Positions 50,751 to 58,739 of a DNA stretch of 64,000 nucleotides are shown here, piece by piece. This DNA comes from an uncultured Clostridia bacterium (GTDB lineage Bacteria > Bacillota > Clostridia > Christensenellales > HGM11417). The position numbers and the translations under genes were made by a program. The stretch is taken from positions 62,001-126,000 of the forward strand of contig CALVJY010000004.1 in NCBI GenBank assembly GCA_944332455.1, in the 5' to 3' direction. The notes under the pieces are model-generated. The model was not told the DNA's origin. It worked only from the letters and a program-made list of their open reading frames with translations, and ran no database searches. The first letter of the stretch is position 1. The number at the start of each line of letters is the position of its first letter.

Positions 50751-50889
50751 GGCCGCTCGGGGCGGGACGAAAAAGGGCTCCTCCTGAAAAGGGCCGGACC
50801 CGCTCTTTGTATGCGGCGGGTCGGCCCGGGAAAAGCGGATCGGATCTTAAAACAGCAAACACACGGGCGCACTGAAAAAAACGCCGGGT

Positions 50890-51300
50890 TATGCTCTGAA
50901 AATAAGAGCAGGTCGAATTTTTAGAAAACGGATATACCCCTTTTCGGGTGTACTGAAAAAAACGGGTGTACTGAAAAAAAACGCAAGGACACGCTCCGAA
51001 AACAGGGGCGGGACGGATTTTAGAAAACGGATATACCCCTTTTCGGGTGTATTGGAAAAAACGCAAGGACACGCTCTGAAAACAGGAGCGGGACGGATTT
51101 TAGAAAACGGATATACCCCTTTTCGGGTGTATTAGAAAAAACGCAAGGACGCGCTCCGAAAACAGGAGCGGGACGAATTTTTAGAAAACGGATATACCCC
51201 TTTTCGGGTGTATTGGAAAAAACGCAAGGACACGCTCTGAAAATAAGGGCGGGACGAATTTTAGAAAACGGATATACTTTTTGCGAGTGTATTGAAAAAA
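50890..51300. repeat. 80-bp tandem repeat, five units, between hisS and aspS
   Basis: GGATATACCCCTTTTCGGGT follows AGAAAACG at 50930, 51029, 51110, 51190 and, with a changed hairpin (GGATATACTTTTTGCGAGT), at 51270. Spacings are 99, 80, 80 and 80 bp; the first is longer through a duplicated GGGTGTACTGAAAAAAA. Units share AAACGCAAGGACACGCTC(T/C)GAAAA and GGGACG(A/G)ATTTT. The last unit provides the aspS start region. Confidence 0.88.
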
Positions 51301-51314
51301 ACGGAGAAACGATC

Positions 51315-53099
51315 ATGGCAGAATTCATGGGCGAACTGAGAAGGACGGCTTTTTGCGGCGAGATCACGGACAAGCTGGGGCAGGAAGTCGTGGTGATGGG
51401 GTGGACGGCCAAGCGCCGGGACCTGGGAGGACTGATCTTTGCGGACATCCGCGACAAGACGGGGATCTGTCAGGCGGTGTTTGACAACGCCTCTTTTGCG
51501 GACTTTGCCAAGGCCGAGCGCATCCGCAGCGAGTACGTGCTGGCGGTGCGCGGGGTGGTGCGGGCCCGCTCCGAGGAGACGGTCAATCCCAAGCTGCCCA
51601 CGGGGACGGTGGAAATTCTGGTCAGCGAGCTGAAAATTTTGTCCGAGGCCGAGACCCCGCCCTTTGCCATCGAGGAGGATTCGGACGTCAACGAGCTGAT
51701 CCGGCTGAAGTACCGCTACCTGGATCTGCGGCGGCCGGACCTGCAGCGGCGGCTGTTTCTGCGGCACAGGATCACCAGCGCGGCCCGGCACTATCTTGAA
51801 GAAAACGGCTTTACCGAGATCGAGACCCCCTTTCTGGGCAAGTCCACGCCGGAGGGGGCCAGGGACTACCTGGTGCCTTCGCGGGTGCATCCGGGGCAGT
51901 TTTACGCCCTGCCGCAGTCTCCCCAGCTGTACAAGCAGCTGCTGATGATCGCGGGCATGGACCGCTACTACCAGATCACCAAGTGCTTCCGGGACGAGGA
52001 CCTGCGGGCCAACCGCCAGCCCGAGTTCACCCAGATCGACATGGAGATGTCCTTTGTGGAGGAGGAATCCGACGTCATGACGGTGATGGAGGGGCTGATC
52101 GCGCGGATCTTTTCGGAGGCCGCCGGCATCGAGCTGCCCCGCCCCTTCCGGCGGATGACCTACCGGGAGGCCATGGACCGCTTCGGGTCGGACAAGCCGG
52201 ACACCCGCTTCGGGCTGGAGCTGTGCAATGTGTCCGATCTGGCCGAACAGAGCGGCTTCCGGGTGTTCGCCGAGGCCGTCAAAAACGGGGGAAGCGTGCG
52301 CTGCATCAACGCCAAGGGCTTTGAGGAAAAGCTCTCCCGCCGGGAGATCGACGCTTTGGGCGACTTTGTCAAGTCCTGCCGGGCCAAGGGCCTGGCCTGG
52401 ATCACCTGGTCCAAAACCGAGGGCGTCAAGTCCCCCATCACCAAATTCCTCTCCGAGGACACCCAGAAGGCCCTTTACGAGCGCACCGGCTTCGAGCCGG
52501 GGGACATCCTGTTCTTCGTGGCCGACCGGGACGAGATCGTGTTCGGCGCCCTGGGCGCGCTGCGCCTGCACCTCGGGGAGCGGGAAAACCTGATCGACAA
52601 GAGCAAGTTCGACATTTTGTGGGTGACCGACTTCCCCCTGTTGGAGTACAGCGAGGAGGAGGGCCGCTTTGTGGCCATGCACCACCCCTTTACCTCCCCC
52701 AAGACCGAGGACCTGCCCCTGCTGGACACCGATCCCGGCAAGGTGCGCGCCAAGGCCTATGATCTGGTCATCAACGGCCAGGAGGCCGGCGGCGGCTCCA
52801 TCCGGATCCACAGTCAAAAGATCCAGCAGAAGATGTTCCGCACCCTGGGCCTGTCCGACGAAGTGGTGGCCCAGAAGTTCGGCTACTTCGTCAACGCCTT
52901 CCGCTACGGCACCCCGCCCCACGGCGGGCTGGCCTTCGGCCTGGACCGGCTGACCATGCTGCTGACCGGGGCGGAATCCATCCGCGACGTCATCGCCTTC
53001 CCCAAGGTGCAGACGGCCTCCTGCCTGATGAGCGAGGCCCCCAACACCGTGGACCCCAAACAGCTGGAAGAGCTGGGCATCGACATTGTAAAGGAATAA
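51315..53099 (+). CDS. aspS: Aspartyl-tRNA synthetase
   Basis: AspRS charges tRNA-Asp. The 594-residue bacterial-type enzyme has the N-terminal OB-fold anticodon domain (GQEVVVMGWTAKRRDLGGLIFADIRDKTGICQ), motif 1 near FTEIETPFLGKSTPEGARDYLVPSR, motif 2 ITKCFRDEDLRANRQPEFTQIDME, the GAD insertion (about 290-420, with ITWSKTEGVKSPITKFLS) and motif 3 GTPPHGGLAFGLDRL. The start ATG is 9 nt after GGAG inside the last repeat unit. A composite hairpin repeat begins right after the stop codon. Confidence 0.98.
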   Translation: MAEFMGELRRTAFCGEITDKLGQEVVVMGWTAKRRDLGGLIFADIRDKTGICQAVFDNASFADFAKAERIRSEYVLAVRGVVRARSEETVNPKLPTGTVEILVSELKILSEAETPPFAIEEDSDVNELIRLKYRYLDLRRPDLQRRLFLRHRITSAARHYLEENGFTEIETPFLGKSTPEGARDYLVPSRVHPGQFYALPQSPQLYKQLLMIAGMDRYYQITKCFRDEDLRANRQPEFTQIDMEMSFVEEESDVMTVMEGLIARIFSEAAGIELPRPFRRMTYREAMDRFGSDKPDTRFGLELCNVSDLAEQSGFRVFAEAVKNGGSVRCINAKGFEEKLSRREIDALGDFVKSCRAKGLAWITWSKTEGVKSPITKFLSEDTQKALYERTGFEPGDILFFVADRDEIVFGALGALRLHLGERENLIDKSKFDILWVTDFPLLEYSEEEGRFVAMHHPFTSPKTEDLPLLDTDPGKVRAKAYDLVINGQEAGGGSIRIHSQKIQQKMFRTLGLSDEVVAQKFGYFVNAFRYGTPPHGGLAFGLDRLTMLLTGAESIRDVIAFPKVQTASCLMSEAPNTVDPKQLEELGIDIVKE

Positions 53100-53101
53100 A
53101 T

Positions 53102-53430
53102 TTTTCCGACCAGGCGCGATTTTTGCTTCGCAAAAATCGGTCGGACTTGAGGGACAAACCGCGTGCCGCTGTCCCGTCTTTTAGTTCTGAAATAATCTTT
53201 GTTCTTTGACAAACATTGCAGCTGTCTGCAATCTGTAAAAGCAGCTTAGCGCGGTTTTTCCCTCGCTTCGGCTTTGCCTCCGCTTCACCCTTTTCCTTCC
53301 CGGCTTTTGCTCACCGCAAAAGACCGGATTGAGTCCAACGCCGGTACACGCCCGGCGTTGGCGCGACGAGATTGAAAGCCCGGTGCGAAGATTGACTTTG
53401 AGGGGAAGCGATCATTTGGAGCGGGCGTAT
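53102..53430. repeat. Composite hairpin repeat after aspS, inverted relative to the copy at 61680
   Basis: TCCGACCAGGCGC, GATTTTTGC-TTC-GCAAAAATC, GGTCGGACTTGAGGGACAAAC, GCGGCACGC-like linker, TTGCTCACCGCAAAAG, and CCAACGCCGG/CCGGCGTTGG, ending GACGAGATTGAAAGCCC. Aligned to the reverse complement of 61680-61975, linkers agree almost base for base, but GATTTTTGC/GCAAAAATC replaces GATTTTGCC/GGCAAAATC and CCAACGCCGG/CCGGCGTTGG replaces GATGGCGG/CCGCCATC. Confidence 0.9.
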
Positions 53431-53732
53431 TGCCTGGCGGCGACGCCGCCAAGTCCGGCACTTTTTTCGCACAACGAAAAATGACATCTGGCCGGAAATA
53501 AAATTTTGTTTTCGCAAAACGGCGGACCTGCGCCGGGCTTTTGCACAATCGAAAATTTACGGTGAGTAAATTTACGGGTGGAAAGAGGTGAATCAAAAGG
53601 CAAAGCCTTTTGAGAGGGGAAAAACGTTGCAGAGCTTTGCAAAAGGCAAAGCGAACAACGGTTGTCCCCTCAAGTCCGGCTCATTTTCCGCCATCGGCGG
53701 AAAATGACGTTTGGCCGGAAAAACCGGAGGTT
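53430..53732. repeat. Composite hairpin repeat ending at the rseC ribosome binding site
   Basis: GGCGGCGACGCCGCC, GTCCGGC-type outer arm, GGCCGGAAATAAAA, GTAAATTTAC with a GGTGA loop, GGTGAATCAAAAGG with AAAGCCTTTTGAGAGG, AACGTTGCAGAGC, TTTGC/GCAAA, CGAACAACGGTTGTCCCCTC and TCATTTTCCGCC-ATC-GGCGGAAAATGA. The last arm (TTTGGCCGGAAAAACCGG) runs directly into the GGAGG of the next gene. Confidence 0.9.
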
Positions 53733-53734
53733 TT

Positions 53735-54196
53735 ATGACCGAAAGCGGCACGGTGGTCCGGCTGGACGGACCCTTCGCGGTGGTGCGCATCGACAAAAAG
53801 GCGGTCTGCGAGAGCTGCAAAATGTGCGCCTTTCCCAAGGGCGAAAAACACCTGGACGTCCGGGTGGAAAATACCCTGAACGCCAAAGAAGGGGATCTGG
53901 TGGAGCTTTCCCTGCACGAAAAGTCGGCCCTGACGGCCTCCATGCTGGTCTATCTGGTGCCGCTGGCGCTGGCCGCGCTGGGTCTGCTGATCGGAAAAAT
54001 CTTTCAAAATGACCTCATTTCTCTGATTTTGTGTTTGATTTTCCTCAGTTTGGGTTATATATTGGTCAACAGGATCGATAAGAGGATCCGGAAAAACAAC
54101 CATTTCGCGCCCGTCATGACCGCGGTCTTTGCTTTGGATCAGCCAAAGGGCGCCCCGGAGGACAAGCATGAAGGAACTGACGCTCACCAAGAGTAA
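53735..54196 (+). CDS. SoxR-reducing system RseC family protein
   Basis: The 153-residue protein has a cytosolic N-terminal domain (MTESGTVVRLDGPFAVVRIDKKAVCESCKMC) with three cysteines in a C-x2-C-x2-C cluster, then VRVENTLNAKEGDLVELSL, two membrane helices (about residues 72-92 and 97-115) and a charged tail. This order is that of RseC/MucC proteins, which work with Rnf-type electron-transfer complexes or in redox control. The ribosome binding site CCGGAGG is formed at the end of a hairpin repeat. It overlaps the thioredoxin gene by 29 nt, so the pair is co-transcribed and a shared redox role is likely. Confidence 0.85.
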   Translation: MTESGTVVRLDGPFAVVRIDKKAVCESCKMCAFPKGEKHLDVRVENTLNAKEGDLVELSLHEKSALTASMLVYLVPLALAALGLLIGKIFQNDLISLILCLIFLSLGYILVNRIDKRIRKNNHFAPVMTAVFALDQPKGAPEDKHEGTDAHQE

Positions 54197-54482
54197 TTTT
54201 GAGGAAGTCATCTCGTCCAACCCCAAAGTGGTGGTGGACTTCTGGGCCAGCTGGTGCGGCCCCTGCCGCATGATGGGCCCGGTCATCGAGCTGCTGGCCG
54301 AGGACCCGGAGGCCGGCGTCACGGTCGGCAAGGTCAACGTGGACGAAGAGGAAGCGCTGGCCCGCAAGTTCGGGGTCATGAGCATTCCCACCATCATCGT
54401 CTTCAAGGACGGCAAGGAAGCCGCCCAGAAAGTGGGCTATATGCCCTACGAACAGCTCAAAAAATTTGTGTCCGAGGTCTGA
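54168..54482 (+). CDS. trxA: Thioredoxin
   Basis: The 104-residue protein reduces disulfides in the cytosol. It has the thioredoxin fold with VVVDFWASWCGPCRMMGPVIELLA containing the WCGPC redox motif at about residues 28-32, VGKVNVDEEEALARKFGVMSIPTIIVFKDG with the conserved cis-proline, and GYMPYEQLKKFV at the end. GGAG lies 8 nt before the ATG. It overlaps the rseC-like gene by 29 nt. A terminator follows at 54497. trxB is not in this window. Confidence 0.96.
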   Translation: MKELTLTKSNFEEVISSNPKVVVDFWASWCGPCRMMGPVIELLAEDPEAGVTVGKVNVDEEEALARKFGVMSIPTIIVFKDGKEAAQKVGYMPYEQLKKFVSEV

Positions 54483-54496
54483 GACCCGGTCCCGGC

Positions 54497-54529
54497 GGGG
54501 CAGCGATTTATTTTGATCGCTGCCCCTTT
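54497..54529 (+). terminator. Terminator after trxA
   Basis: GGGGCAGCGAT/ATCGCTGCCCC followed by TTTG. Confidence 0.8.
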
Positions 54530-54760
54530 GTTATTTGCCTGACGGCAGTTTTATTTGCCTTCGGCAAGTCCTGTCTGCGGCAGTTTTATTTGCCTATGGC
54601 AAGTGATATTTGCCTTCGGCAGTCCTGCCTGACGGCAGTTTTATTTGCCTTCGGCAAGTCCTGCCTGCGGCAGTTTTATTTGCCTATGGCAAGTGATATG
54701 CCTTCGGCGTGATATTTTGCTTCGCAAAGTATTCTTTCTACCTTCGGGAGAAGCTGTGGC
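54530..54760. repeat. TTTTAT/GTGATAT-linked hairpin array
   Basis: About a dozen short stems separated by AGTTTTAT, GTGATAT or AGTCCTG: TTGCC-TTC-GGCAA, TTGCC-TAT-GGCAA, TGCC-TGAC-GGCA, TGCCTGCGGCA, GCC-TTC-GGC, TTTGC-TTC-GCAAA and GGCGCC-TGA-GGCGC-type. A block of about 125 bp is repeated twice with only loop changes. Confidence 0.88.
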
Positions 54761-54849
54761 GCCTGAGGCGCTCCCTGAACGCCCGAAACTCTCTGGCAGC
54801 GGTCAAATATATTGCTTTGGCCTCAAATTGATTGTAGATCAAATACAAC

Positions 54850-55030
54850 TTTGACAGCAGGTCAGCGCCTGAAACTCTTTGACAGCAATTCAAAATATAA
54901 CTTTGACCTCAACTTTGACCGCAGGTCAAAATATAACTTTGACTGAAAGTCAAAATATCACGCAGGGAACCTGCATATCACTTTGGCCGCAGGCCAAAAT
55001 ATCACTTCTTCAGCCCAAGGCTGAAAAAGA
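54850..55030. repeat. ATATCAC/ATATAAC-linked hairpin array (opposite orientation)
   Basis: Stems TTTGACC-GCA-GGTCAAA, TTTGACT-GAA-AGTCAAA, GCAGG-GAA-CCTGC, TTTGGCC-GCA-GGCCAAA and TTCAGCC-CAA-GGCTGAA are joined by ATATAAC or ATATCAC, the reverse complement of the GTGATAT linker. A partly decayed set (AACTTTGAC, CAGGTCA) precedes them. Confidence 0.9.
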
Positions 55031-55065
55031 ATCCCGGAACAAGGCGATGTCTTTAACGTATTAAA

Positions 55066-55102
55066 AATCAGGCGAACTTTACGGGGTAAAGTTCGCCTGA
55101 TT
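55066..55102. terminator. 17-bp perfect hairpin terminator
   Basis: AATCAGGCGAACTTTAC pairs with its exact complement around GGG; T-rich on the plus strand (TGTTTTC) and ATTTTTAA on the minus strand, where it follows the 55154 gene. Confidence 0.75.
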
Positions 55103-55153
55103 GTTTTCATTGAAATTTTCTGTAAAATCCCGTGTTTCTTTTTTTTCGTCAGG

Positions 55154-55414
55154 CTATGCCCGGCGGCCCTCCGACAGCCGGAGCCGGAAATAGGCTCTGT
55201 CCGCCTCGTCCTCGGCCCGGTCCAGCAGATACTGCCATTCGGCCGCGGAAAATCTCCGCTGGGCCTGATTCCGCCGCCTGGCCGCCTGCTCGTAGCCCTC
55301 GAAGTTGTCCCGGAGGGCGGCCTCCTCTCCCAGCTGCGTAAAGCCCAGATAGCGGGCCAGCGCGTCCGAAAGCACCAGCCCGGCCTCCGGTCCGGACTCT
55401 TTCTCTTCGCTCAT
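55154..55414 (-). CDS. Small charged protein of unknown function
   Basis: An 86-residue protein, MSEEKESGPEAGLVLSDALA at the start, then FTQLGEEAALRDNFEGYEQAARRRNQAQRRFSAAEWQYLLDRAEDEADRAYFRLRLSEG. It should be almost entirely helical and is rich in R, E and A, with no signal or membrane segment. GGGGGA lies 4-5 nt before the ATG, which is acceptable. A terminator follows on the same strand at 55066-55102. I recognise no family. Confidence 0.55.
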   Translation of the reverse strand: MSEEKESGPEAGLVLSDALARYLGFTQLGEEAALRDNFEGYEQAARRRNQAQRRFSAAEWQYLLDRAEDEADRAYFRLRLSEGRRA

Positions 55415-55518
55415 ACAGTCCCCCTTTTACGGCCCTCCGCCGTCCCTTGCTCCGCTCTGTCCCCGGCGCGGAATAAAAAATGAACTCCTTGCAAGATCTA
55501 CGCAGCACTCAAACCAAA

Positions 55519-55874
55519 GAGCGGGGCCTCGGAAAGCCCCTTTTTAAGGCCCCGCTCCCCCTGTCATCGTCTTTTCCATTCGGCCTTTGTTCTCCCGGCC
55601 CTCCTCTGACAGGCCTTTCCTCTCCTCTGATGGCTCCGACTGAAATTCCAGCCTGCCGACAAAGGAGCGCGGCCCCTGTGGGCGTCGTTTCGAGAAAACG
55701 GGCAGGAACCTTTGGCTCTCGTTTCCACGACGTTTTCTTAATGTCCCATTCAGAGCCTTCGTTCCCTTTGGGCCCGCGCTGATCCGGCGGAATAATTGCC
55801 TTTCTCGCCGGATTGACATAAAACCCAAACCTAAGAGCGGGGCCTCGGAAAGCCCCTTTTTAAGGCCCCCGCTC
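55519..55874. repeat. Duplicated hairpin (GAGCGGGGCCT...AGGCCCCGCTC), about 316 bp apart
   Basis: Both copies read GAGCGGGGCCTCGGAAAG then CCCCTTTTTAAGGCCCC and GCTC; the second has one extra C in the right arm. CGGCCTT(T/C)G(T/A)TCTCCCGGC-like sequence follows each, so the duplicated segment is about 75 bp. Nothing gene-like is seen between them. Confidence 0.75.
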
Positions 55875-55953
55875 ATCGGCTTTTCCCGCCCGGCCTTCGA
55901 TCTCCCGGCGGCCCTTTCCTTCCTTTGTCCGGCTCATCCCGCTTTGGTCCGAC

Positions 55954-56493
55954 TTACAGAAAGCTCAGCGCCCCCAGGATCAGGCAGCACAGGTTGGTAC
56001 GCTCGACCTCGGTGAGCTCGGGAAAGGCCTCCAGCCGGCGATGCACAAAGGCGGTCTTTTGGGCCACGCTCTCCAATCCCTCCAGCCCGGAAACTATCGC
56101 TGCGGCCTCTTTTTTGGCCCGCTCGAAGCCCAGCCGCCTGGTCAGCAGGCCGGCCACCAGCACCACCCTGGCGTCCGAGGGCATGAAGGTCAGCTGCCGG
56201 CTGAGGCATTGGCCGTAGAGGGTGAACAGCAGATTGGCGCACAGGCCGCCGTCCACGCCGCCCGCCAGCACCGACTCGGGAGGCTCGCCGGTCAGCCAGG
56301 AAAAGAGCAGACCCAGCGCAAAACCGCTTGCAGGGGGCAGAAAGGCCAGGCTGCGGTTTGAGCGCCCCTCCAGCCGGGGACGAAGCCAGGCGCACAGCGC
56401 CGCCCCGCCAAGGCCCGCCAGAGCGGCTGCAAAGCCGCTGCTCCTCAACAGCGTGCCCACGGCTGCCTCCGACAGATCGCCCGCCTCCACCAT
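55954..56493 (-). CDS. Membrane protein of unknown function with uncertain start
   Basis: The 179-residue protein has two or three membrane helices (GFAAALAGLGGAALCAWL near residue 20, LAFLPPASGFALGLLFSWL near 48, possibly DARVVLVAGLLTRRL near 105) and a helical end ELTEVERTNLCCLILGALSFL. No family is recognised. The best ribosome binding site, GGGAGG at 56509-56514, is 7 nt from an ATG at 56501 that is in the wrong frame, with an A-run just after it; the in-frame ATG is 15 nt away. Either the gene uses the distant start or a one-base change in the A-run has displaced the frame. A TATAAT box lies at 56567-56572. Confidence 0.55.
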   Translation of the reverse strand: MVEAGDLSEAAVGTLLRSSGFAAALAGLGGAALCAWLRPRLEGRSNRSLAFLPPASGFALGLLFSWLTGEPPESVLAGGVDGGLCANLLFTLYGQCLSRQLTFMPSDARVVLVAGLLTRRLGFERAKKEAAAIVSGLEGLESVAQKTAFVHRRLEAFPELTEVERTNLCCLILGALSFL

Positions 56494-56562
56494 TTTTCCA
56501 TGTTGCTTCCTCCCTTTCCGCTGTGTCGGGCGGATCTTCGGGGAGTTTTTGGGGGGAGTCAC

Positions 56563-56913
56563 TTCTATTATACCATGCCCTCCCCCGCTTTTGAGCCAAA
56601 ACTACCGTTTTCCGGGAAAATTTTTTTGGGCCCTGCGAGCCGGCTTGGCCTATCTTTCTCTTTCCCCCCTTTGCATGACGGTCCCTGCAAACAATTTTCC
56701 TGCGATCGATCTTTCTCCTGTCAAACGATTTTCCTGCGAACAGGGCCTCCGGGAGGGTCCGGAACAGGGGCCGGAGCGGGGTTTTGCCCCGATCGATCTT
56801 TCTCCCGCCCCTCAAGGATGGCCCGCATGATGAGCTGTCCTTTTCCATTGAACAGGCCCGGTCTGTCGTCCTCTTCCCTGTTTCAGCCGTTTCTCCCCAT
56901 AGCCATATAGGGG
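56563..56913. other. Gap with a short duplicated segment, no gene
   Basis: AACAATTTTCCTGCGATCGA and AACGATTTTCCTGCGAACAG, with CGATCTTTCTCC(T/C) next to each, are imperfect direct copies at about 56690-56745 and again at 56795. No ribosome binding site with a convincing frame is present. Confidence 0.5.
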
Positions 56914-56948
56914 CAAAAAAAAGAGACCGGTTCGGCCTCTTTTCTTTT
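56914..56948 (-). terminator. Terminator of the purine permease gene
   Basis: AAGAGACCG/CGGCCTCTT; the minus strand continues with eight Ts. Confidence 0.8.
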
Positions 56949-57128
56949 ATTTCAATATCTTTTTTGTGTGACCCGCCCGGCAAAAACCTCGGCGGGACAA
57001 GCGTCCTCAGGCGGTCCCCGGAGCGGGAAAGTTTCCCTCAAAGCCTCCTTTCGCGCCGCAGGACGGAAAGGGTTTCCGGCTTTGCGGTTCGGGTGAGCGG
57101 GGCGGTGTGTTTGGCGGTCTTTCCGGGG

Positions 57129-58610
57129 TCAGTGCGTGAACAGGAAGGTGAACAGGAACAGGACGGAGAGCACGGCGGTCACGGGATGGATCTCCCTCAC
57201 CTTTCCGGTGAACAGCTTGATGGCGGTGTAGGAGAGAAATCCGGCGGCGATGCCGTAGGAGATGGAGTAAGTAAAGCTCATCATGGCCACGGTGAGAAAG
57301 GGCGGAATGGCTTCGGCGGGGTTTTTCCAGTCGATCTCGGTGATCCTGCCCATCATCAGCACGCCCACGTAGATCAGGGCGCCCGCCGTGGCGGCCGAGG
57401 GAATGAGGGCGGCCAGCGGGCTGAAGAACAGGGCCAGCAGGAAGAGGACGGCCACCGTCAGCGAGGTCAGGCCGGTCCGCCCGCCCGCAGCCACGCCGGC
57501 CGAGGATTCCAGAAAGGAAGTCACGGTGGAGGTGCCCAAAATGGCGCCGGTGCAGGTGGCGACGGAGTCGCTCAGCAGGGCGCGGTTCAGGTTTTTGATC
57601 TCGCCGCGCTCGTCCAGCAGGCCGCTCTCCTTCCCCGCTCCCTGACAGGTCCCGATCAGGGTGCCGATGGTGTCGAACATGTCCACCATGGCAAAGGAGA
57701 TCATTACGGCCAGAAATTCAAAGATACGGCCGCTCGAAAGCCCCTGCCAGCCCTCGGTAAAGACCTTGCCGAAGGCCTGGGTGCCGAAGTCCGCAAAGGC
57801 CTGGAAGGGGTCTGAAAGGGTGATGCCGTCGAACACGGCCCGGCAGGAGGCGTCCCCCGCCGCACAGCCCAGCCCGATGAAGGCGTAGTAGGCCAGGGTG
57901 CTGAGGGCGATGCCGATGGGAATGGCGCCCTTGACCTTGCGTCCGGCCAGCACGCCGATGCAGATCAGGGACAAAAGCCCCACCGCCGCGCCGATCATCA
58001 CCGCCGCCTCCGTCTGTCCGGAGAGGATGTTGAAGGAGACCAAGGTCACCTTGGTGGAGGGATCGGCGGCGATCAGGCCGGCGTTCTGCATCCCCACAAA
58101 GGCGATGAACAGCCCGATCCCCACCGGAATGGCCGTCTGCACGGCCTTCGGCATGGCGCGGACGATGGCCTGCCTGGCCCCGACCACGGTCAGGATCAGA
58201 AACAGCAGCCCCGAACACAGCACGATCAGCAGGCCGTTGGCATAGGTATAGCCCAGCGTGCCGCAGACCGTGACCACAAAGAAGGCGTTCGGCCCCATGC
58301 CCGTGGCCTGCGCGATGGGCATTCTGGCCAGAAAGGCCATCAGCAGGGTGCCGATCACCGCGCCCAGCGCCGTGAAGATGTAGGCCGCCCCGAAGGTCAG
58401 CCCGCTTCCCCCCACGTCCGTGAACAGGTCGGCGTTGACCACCAGAATGTAGACCATGGTCACAAAGGTGATCAGCCCCGCAAACAGCTCGGTCTTCACC
58501 GTGGAGCCGCTGGCGCTCACCCCGAAAAACCGATCCAGCCTGCCCGGCTTCTTTCCCGCCGGCAAGACCGCCCCGGCCTCCCTGCCCTCTTTCGGTTTCT
58601 TTTCTTCCAT
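57129..58610 (-). CDS. NCS2/AzgA family purine permease
   Basis: A proton-coupled importer of guanine, hypoxanthine or adenine in this family. The 493-residue protein begins RLDRFFGVSASGSTVKTELFAGLITFVTMVYILVVNADLF, the AzgA/PbuG opening, then MPIAQATGMGPNAFFVVTVC, GVVGARQ-like VVGARQAIVRAMPKAVQTAIPVGIGLFIAFVG, the signature VMISFAMVDMFDTIGTLIGTC and LLSDSVATCTGAILGTSTVTSFLESSAGVAAGGRTGL. About 12-14 membrane helices are expected. AAAGGAAG precedes the ATG. I looked for a purine riboswitch in the leader and found none. Its promoter shares a spacer sequence with that of the CstA-like gene. Monocistronic. Confidence 0.95.
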   Translation of the reverse strand: MEEKKPKEGREAGAVLPAGKKPGRLDRFFGVSASGSTVKTELFAGLITFVTMVYILVVNADLFTDVGGSGLTFGAAYIFTALGAVIGTLLMAFLARMPIAQATGMGPNAFFVVTVCGTLGYTYANGLLIVLCSGLLFLILTVVGARQAIVRAMPKAVQTAIPVGIGLFIAFVGMQNAGLIAADPSTKVTLVSFNILSGQTEAAVMIGAAVGLLSLICIGVLAGRKVKGAIPIGIALSTLAYYAFIGLGCAAGDASCRAVFDGITLSDPFQAFADFGTQAFGKVFTEGWQGLSSGRIFEFLAVMISFAMVDMFDTIGTLIGTCQGAGKESGLLDERGEIKNLNRALLSDSVATCTGAILGTSTVTSFLESSAGVAAGGRTGLTSLTVAVLFLLALFFSPLAALIPSAATAGALIYVGVLMMGRITEIDWKNPAEAIPPFLTVAMMSFTYSISYGIAAGFLSYTAIKLFTGKVREIHPVTAVLSVLFLFTFLFTH

Positions 58611-58704
58611 CTTCCTTTCCTCTTTTTCTGTGCCCGCTCGGAACGAAAAAACAGGTCGTTCCTGCAGGGCCTTTTTATCGGTTCTGTCGGCGGACAAAAC
58701 TTCC

Positions 58705-58732
58705 GCTATTTGTTTATACGATCCTTTTTCAA
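58705..58732 (-). promoter_or_regulatory. Promoter-like element with the GGATCGTATAAACA spacer
   Basis: Minus-strand TTGAAA then AAGGATCGTATAAACA; the expected -10 (AATAGC) is poor, so the conserved TCGTATAAAC may itself be the recognised element. Compare 25808-25835. Confidence 0.45.
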
Positions 58733-58739
58733 AAAAGGC

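Noticed and set aside
50751-51314. T-box leader for aspS
   Set aside because: No AGGGTGGNACCGCG antiterminator bulge or specifier loop; the gap is an 80-bp tandem repeat.
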